Shown here: one piece after another, positions 59,261 through 64,000 of the stretch
How positions within the stretch are numbered: the stretch's first letter is position 1
How the letters are laid out: every line of letters starts with the position of its first letter
Assembly: GCA_021432635.1 (NCBI GenBank)
Contig: MU270029.1
Location: 310,001-374,000, forward strand
Source of the DNA: Thozetella sp. PMI_491
Lineage: Eukaryota > Ascomycota > Sordariomycetes > Chaetosphaeriales > Chaetosphaeriaceae
DNA: 64,000 bases
Direction: 5' to 3'
Position numbers and translations under genes: made by a program
The notes under the pieces: generated by a model
What the model saw: the letters and a program-made list of their open reading frames with translations, nothing else
The model's database searches: none
Told to the model about the DNA's origin: nothing

Positions 59261-60665
59261 TTTGGGATACGGGGGACCCGATACTAGGATCTTCCAATAC
59301 GAAATTTCCGAGATTATTCGTGAACATTTGAATTACTGGCTGGTGGTAATCTGGGGCCCGGCCTTCTTATAGGAACCAAACACGACAGCAACGTACCAGG
59401 TAAGCGTGTACGTTGTCACTACTGATACAACAAGACAGTCTCTTACGCTCAAGTCAACTCATCATGGTCATGCGTGCGCTAACAAGCGAAACATTGCTCA
59501 CATCGCGTGTCTAAGCTAGGGAGTCTGAAATTGACACCCTGATGGCCACCCGCGACTTTTTGCTGAGATTCCCTCTTCTTTTGATTGGACGTGGGATAGC
59601 GGAGCTCAGTCTATCTTGCACGATCCGTACCGAGCTCTAGCACCTTGATGGCCCTTTAGCTCAATTGTATCATGCCATCGATGGATTTGATATGCCGAAT
59701 TCCTGTACGCCTGGCGATGAGCGTAGAGGGTCACTAGCCCTAGGATGAGGAGGCCACTGGGGGGGGGGCTGACAATTTGTGCGATTGAAGAAGGAGGAGC
59801 TTAGAGGGGGCATCTGGCGCCGCAATGATGTCTTTGGATGTTTAGAGTTGGTGTAGCTGGTAGTTACACATCACGGTCTTTTACCTGGTACCACGTGATA
59901 AATAAACGGAGTTGGCGCATTTACTGCCCCTTCAGAGTACCAAATTAGAAGGATCCATCCTTATCCTAGTGACATGAAGGCGTATCTTATTCGGATCGCA
60001 GCTTGTGTGATTGATGCATGGAGAGAGACTACATATGTTAACTGTTTTTGGTAGAGTAGATAATAATACCACTCAGGTCCTTCTCAAACCAGGATAACCC
60101 GCTGCTGCTTCCTGCCGATAAAGAAATCTGGAGTTAATTGCTATTTTGTACGCGTTACTAGATCTCGACCCCAATCGGTGGCCGAGATCTCTGCGCAACG
60201 TGCATAAGCCTGCTCTCTGCCTTGACTGAGTTAGCATACACTTCGCACGTTAACTGGCAGGCTTGTCAATCCACACCCTAAACTCTTCTCAAAGAAGTTG
60301 AAAACAAGACGTTACATTCGCCCAGAGCTTTCTTCCTATCGGGTTTCGCCGCACTAGAACTTCGCATCCTGCTCCCCAAAGATCATGCGAGCTCGGCTTC
60401 CTCATCTATTATTTATCGCGTTCTAGCCGACCAAATCTCTCCCCCCCTTCCAACTTCAATCTAATATCTTGGATCTTTTAGTTCTCACATGGATTTTGAC
60501 CTCTTGAGGCCACCCGGTACGTCGCACTCCCCCGCGTCGAGTTTAGTTGCATGCAACGGTCCTAGGAGAGTTAGCTCACTCACTTCACAACGTCGCCCGG
60601 CAAGCTACCAAAAGTCTTTCCTTTCTTCCATCGACCCATCGTCCTAAAATCTAGTCGTTGCCAAC
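59261..60665. other. 1.4 kb divergent intergenic region
   Basis: Promoters of the CobW-type gene and the coiled-coil gene, with a G10 run at 59759-59768. At 60489 an ATG opens MDFDLLRPP and is followed by a GTACGT donor; this may be the true first exon of the next gene. Otherwise nothing is seen. Confidence 0.4.
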
Positions 60666-62225
60666 ATGGTGCAGGACGGTTCATGTCTTCCAGAAATTGT
60701 CGTTGCTGGTACCAGTCGCCGTGATAACCACACTCGAGTCAACGCTGCGCACGCCGGAAGCGCTCACATTTCTCTTCCGATGGAAGATGCTAAGGATCGA
60801 GATCCTATTCTTCCCAACCTGAGGACCAACGAACCAGGTTCGAATACACTTCTCGGAGCACAGAAGAGTGGAGGAGATGCCGCGACGGTCCCTATGTTGG
60901 GGAGACGTGACAGCACAGAAGATTGCATGCAGGCGGCCCAGCTCCTACGCGACTGGACGAGAGAGCAATTTCATGGAAAATGGTCATTCGGAGTCTCCCA
61001 AAGAGCAGTTATTGGGGAACTGATTCGATCTGCCCCGTTGTGCATACGCTCTGAACATCGGGCCTCGAGACACTTTGCTAATGCGTCAAAGAAATTTCTG
61101 GATCTTTGGCGGAAGCGTGACCCAAAAGCGCATGCTGGCTGGAGAAAGACGTGTTTTAGAGCTTTTCCGACACTTGAGCTCATGATTGCCGTGAGCGTGC
61201 TGGGAAGAGGCACGCCTTGGTCGCCGAAGGTCTCGACCTTCTTGGGAGAAGTCGAAGCGGCATTCGTGCTCGACTTCGAGAGCCCCAAGAAGACGGCATG
61301 GTGGTCGGGCTTTGACATCACCAGTTCTACAGACGCCGACGTCGGCAGGATGCTTATCGGCGTATCAAAAACTAACATGAGCCAGATTTCATTCAAGCTG
61401 ACGAACCTTGACGAGTATCTTAGAGGTGAATCCCAGTCTTTGACCCTGATCGATAAAGACGCGGCAATCCTGTCGGTGCAGCCAACGTCCTCGGCAGAGC
61501 ATCCGGCACAGCAAGAACAGCATGAGAGAGGCGAGGAAGGAGTCTCACGACGCCTTGAGGATATAGAGCGTAACATCCTTAAGCTGAACGAGGCCATAAC
61601 TCGAAGAGAGACGACGCGCGATGATAAGTTTCGAAGTCTAGAAGACTCTCTGGGACGGATGTCAAAGGTGGTCGAGGAATTACAGACTGCTAAGAAGACC
61701 CCGATCGATGCCGACGGAGAGTGCAGGATGATGCAGGCGGTCTTGTTGACAATGTCCGGTACCGCAAGCCACATGACCAAGGTCAACACCCAGTTGGCGC
61801 AGCTCCACGATACCGTTGCAGCCACAAATGATGCCGTCTCAGAACTTTCGAAGGAGCTACGAGAGCATTACAAGCTCCCAGGTAGACAGGAGGCATCCAC
61901 GACTGTTATACCTGCACCCATCCCGATCCTCACGGTGCCCATGCATGCCCAAGAGAGACCTGCCCGCGTCACATTCACCCAAGATTTGTCTTCTGAAAGC
62001 CGGGGACAGCAGCAAAACGAGCTAAATGCGAAAGCCGCTGGCGTGTCGGCACAGCTGCCGGACGAAGAGGAAGAGGATGAGCGGCCAAATATCAAGACCG
62101 AGAATCCCTGGCCAAAGAACATTGCCGAAATTTCCAGCGAGGATGAGAATGACTTCAAGCAGAAGTGGTCGCGCAAACACGCGAGATCACCATCAGTAGA
62201 GGGTCCGAACAAGCGCCAGAAGTAA
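60666..62225 (+). CDS. Hypothetical protein with central coiled coil
   Basis: Not recognised. 519 residues from the ATG at 60666. Residues ~80-230 look like a folded helical domain (AAQLLRDWTREQFHGKW ... WRKTCFRAFPTLELMIAV). Residues ~285-410 form a coiled coil (SRRLEDIERNILKLNEAITR; EELQTAKKTP). The tail is acidic then basic (DEEEEDERPNIKTEN ... KQKWSRKHARSPSVEGPNKR), suggesting nuclear localisation and chromatin or DNA association. An upstream exon at 60489-60516 joined at 60655 would extend the frame in phase by MDFDLLRPPVVAN. The codon mix is less GC-rich than in the housekeeping genes. It is followed on the same strand by a P450. Confidence 0.7.
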   Translation: MVQDGSCLPEIVVAGTSRRDNHTRVNAAHAGSAHISLPMEDAKDRDPILPNLRTNEPGSNTLLGAQKSGGDAATVPMLGRRDSTEDCMQAAQLLRDWTREQFHGKWSFGVSQRAVIGELIRSAPLCIRSEHRASRHFANASKKFLDLWRKRDPKAHAGWRKTCFRAFPTLELMIAVSVLGRGTPWSPKVSTFLGEVEAAFVLDFESPKKTAWWSGFDITSSTDADVGRMLIGVSKTNMSQISFKLTNLDEYLRGESQSLTLIDKDAAILSVQPTSSAEHPAQQEQHERGEEGVSRRLEDIERNILKLNEAITRRETTRDDKFRSLEDSLGRMSKVVEELQTAKKTPIDADGECRMMQAVLLTMSGTASHMTKVNTQLAQLHDTVAATNDAVSELSKELREHYKLPGRQEASTTVIPAPIPILTVPMHAQERPARVTFTQDLSSESRGQQQNELNAKAAGVSAQLPDEEEEDERPNIKTENPWPKNIAEISSEDENDFKQKWSRKHARSPSVEGPNKRQK

Positions 62226-62763
62226 TCGATTCGGACGACACGCGTTCGATAGCGACCACCCCCAGCCAACATGGCCTGGACCGGCGACAGAAGGCAAATC
62301 TGCAACGCTGCTGACTAGCTGCACCGGTATCTGTCTGGCATGGTGCAGAATTCATATGGTTGATAGGGTTTGGCCACCAAGGCCTGGAGACAAGACCTTG
62401 TGAATGGCTTCACGTTGGATTTGGGGACCGATATTTCTTTCAAGGCAGGCATGCTGCATAGGGACCTACTAGGTCCTTTCACCACATCCTTGGCCCTTGT
62501 CAGTCTAGCTTTTCCCTTAGACAATCCAAATACCAGAGCTGCCCTGTTTCTTCTTGTGTCCCGGTTCGTGGTTGGTTCCACGCCGTGGCTTACATTGACT
62601 GCCGACTTGGGTTAGATTGACGGACTGCGCCGCAAATTGGGGTGGCACATCAGCGCACTAGCCCCCCACTCACTCTTCCTGGATTGCTTACTTGACAGAG
62701 ATATTCAGCCACTAGGTATTCTTGCCATTTTCTTCAATTTTATTAGGATTCTGCATTTGCAGC
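62226..62763. other. Intergenic region before the P450 gene
   Basis: 3' flank of the coiled-coil gene and promoter of the P450. An 81-codon open frame (62370-62615) has no motif and I do not call it. Nothing else is seen. Confidence 0.4.
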
Positions 62764-64000
62764 ATGTCTATGACCTCAATACCCGGCCTGCCGACAGCCT
62801 TTGTCGCTGTCGGCATATCTGCATTGGCATATCTCTTTGCAAGCTTCTACGCCGCGCGCCGCTCGGTATGGAAGTTGAAAAGCGCCGGCTTGGTCAGTCC
62901 CTATAGCTTCAGCCTCGGAACCCTCGCTTACCACCCTAGCAGCCAATGCCGGAGATCAATCCCCTGGCCGGTCACCTCCTGGCCTTGAAAGAGAGCGTAG
63001 AGAAGATGCCGCCAAATACTGTCATGCACAACGTCTTTCACCACATCTCCAAGCAGTTCCCCAGTGGCATCTTCTACGTCAACCTCTGGCCCTTCAGCAG
63101 GACTCTCTTGGTTGTCACAACGCCGTCGGCAGCTTCTCAGGTCGAGTCGTTTAACCTGAGGGCAGGGTCCGACATCGTCATTCCCATCGAGACCATCACC
63201 GGTGGGCCGAGCCTCATGACGCTCCCCATCGGGCCCGAGTGGAAGAAGTGGCGCCGCATGTTCAGTGTCGGCTTTAGCACAGGCTACATGCTCGAACTAG
63301 CGCCTTCCATTGCCGACCAAGTCGCCGTATTTCGCAAGCTTCTCCTGGAGCGGTGCTCGAGCGGCACCTCTGACATATTCCAACTGGAGGAGCTAACACT
63401 AAAGATGACGTTCGACATTATTGGATCTGTAGCATTGTAAGTGACGGGATCGTCAGTTTTACGCAATCCTAGCCATATCAGGTACTCACACTCGCGCCAG
63501 GGATGCCAAGTTACATTACCAGATACAGGATAACCCACTAGCCAGGTCGATGCGTACCCAAATAGAATGGACCTCTTTTGGAACGACCCTGAATCCATTC
63601 AAGAGGTACCTCACAATTCGACCTATTGTGCAGTGGATCAATAGTAAGCGGATGGACAGGTATATCTCGGAAGAAATCGATAAGAGGTTCGCCGAACGCA
63701 AGAATGGATCGCCCCCTTCAAAGTCTATTATCTCTCTTCTGATGGATGAGCTTCTCCAGGAAGAAGGGGGGGATAACGCCAGTCGGACTCAAGACACGAT
63801 GAGGAAGACAATGGCACCCCAACTGCGTGCTTTTTTGTTTGCAGGCCATGATACCACAAGTAGCACGCTCCTCTACTGTTATCATCTGCTCTCAGCCCAC
63901 CCGGAGGTTCTTAACCGTGTGTTGGCCGAGCACGACGAGGTGTTTGGTACCGACGCGACCGCCACACACAGCATCATTAGTCAGGATCCCCAGAGGCTTA
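62764..64000 (+). CDS. Cytochrome P450 monooxygenase (5' part; runs off the window)
   Basis: ER-anchored heme-thiolate oxygenase; only the N-terminal ~370 residues are in the window, so the heme-binding Cys motif is not seen. Exons are 62764-62892, 62943-63436 and 63501 to the edge. The first intron (50 nt, donor GTCAGT) joins KLKSAGL to PMPEINPLAGHLL, giving the proline-rich hinge that follows the membrane anchor (TAFVAVGISALAYLFASFYA). The C-helix WxxxR reads WKKWRRMFS. The I-helix oxygen-activation motif is FAGHDTTSSTL, followed by HLLSAHPEVLNRVLAEHDEV. The I-helix region resembles CYP59-type (StcS/VerA-like) enzymes of polyketide pathways, but this is family resemblance only. The substrate is unknown. 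Confidence 0.92.

Noticed and set aside
1-64000. CRISPR arrays, transposases or complete transposons
   Set aside because: No regularly spaced long repeats, no terminal inverted repeats and no transposase or reverse-transcriptase motifs were seen in any frame.

Overview
The window is nuclear DNA from a filamentous ascomycete (Pezizomycotina, probably Sordariomycetes). Genes are split by many short GT..AG introns, mostly 50-80 nt with CTAAC/CTGAC-like branch sites. Coding DNA is moderately GC-rich. The gene set is typical of such fungi: Con-13-like and CBM1 secreted proteins, a Git3-type GPCR, SSU1, and a P450. I see no bacterial operons, CRISPR arrays, rRNA genes or convincing tRNA genes. Exon joins were made by hand from splice signals and reading phase, and every complete multi-exon model closes in frame.

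Layout. 0-6 kb: TOM20 (mitochondrial import receptor), TYW1 (wybutosine tRNA synthesis), a TMEM42-like membrane protein. 6-10 kb: gene-poor DNA around a secreted zincin-like protein with HETGH and a C-terminal cellulose-binding module. 10-21 kb: housekeeping block of VPS15 (PI3-kinase regulatory kinase), U2 snRNP A' (LEA1), a histone-fold protein (Dpb3/CHRAC type) and a CLC chloride channel (GEF1 type). 21-27 kb: a degenerate PA-clan protease-like protein, then a divergent SSU1 sulfite pump and cysteine dioxygenase pair. 27-31 kb: gene desert with a 12-bp-period array of TCACGTGA palindromes. 31-37 kb: Git3-type GPCR, a decayed aminoglycoside-phosphotransferase-like pseudogene, and an intact APH-like protein lacking the catalytic motif. 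39-42 kb: a long disordered fungal protein. 43-47 kb: a divergent CTR copper transporter and ferric/cupric reductase pair. 47-55 kb: a Pro-rich protein with two zinc knuckles generated by exon duplication, and an atypical annexin. 56-64 kb: a mucin-like secreted protein, a CobW-type GTPase missing its central segment, an unknown coiled-coil protein, and a cytochrome P450 that runs off the right edge.

Functional links. Two head-to-head pairs read as metabolic modules. Cysteine dioxygenase makes cysteine sulfinate, whose breakdown releases sulfite, and SSU1 exports the sulfite. The reductase produces the Cu(I) that the CTR protein imports. The rest is a mixture of unrelated housekeeping and accessory genes. 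Most unusual are the HETGH-CBM1 fusion, the exon-length zinc-knuckle duplication, the protease-like protein with GDEGS in place of GDSGS, and the internally shortened CobW protein.
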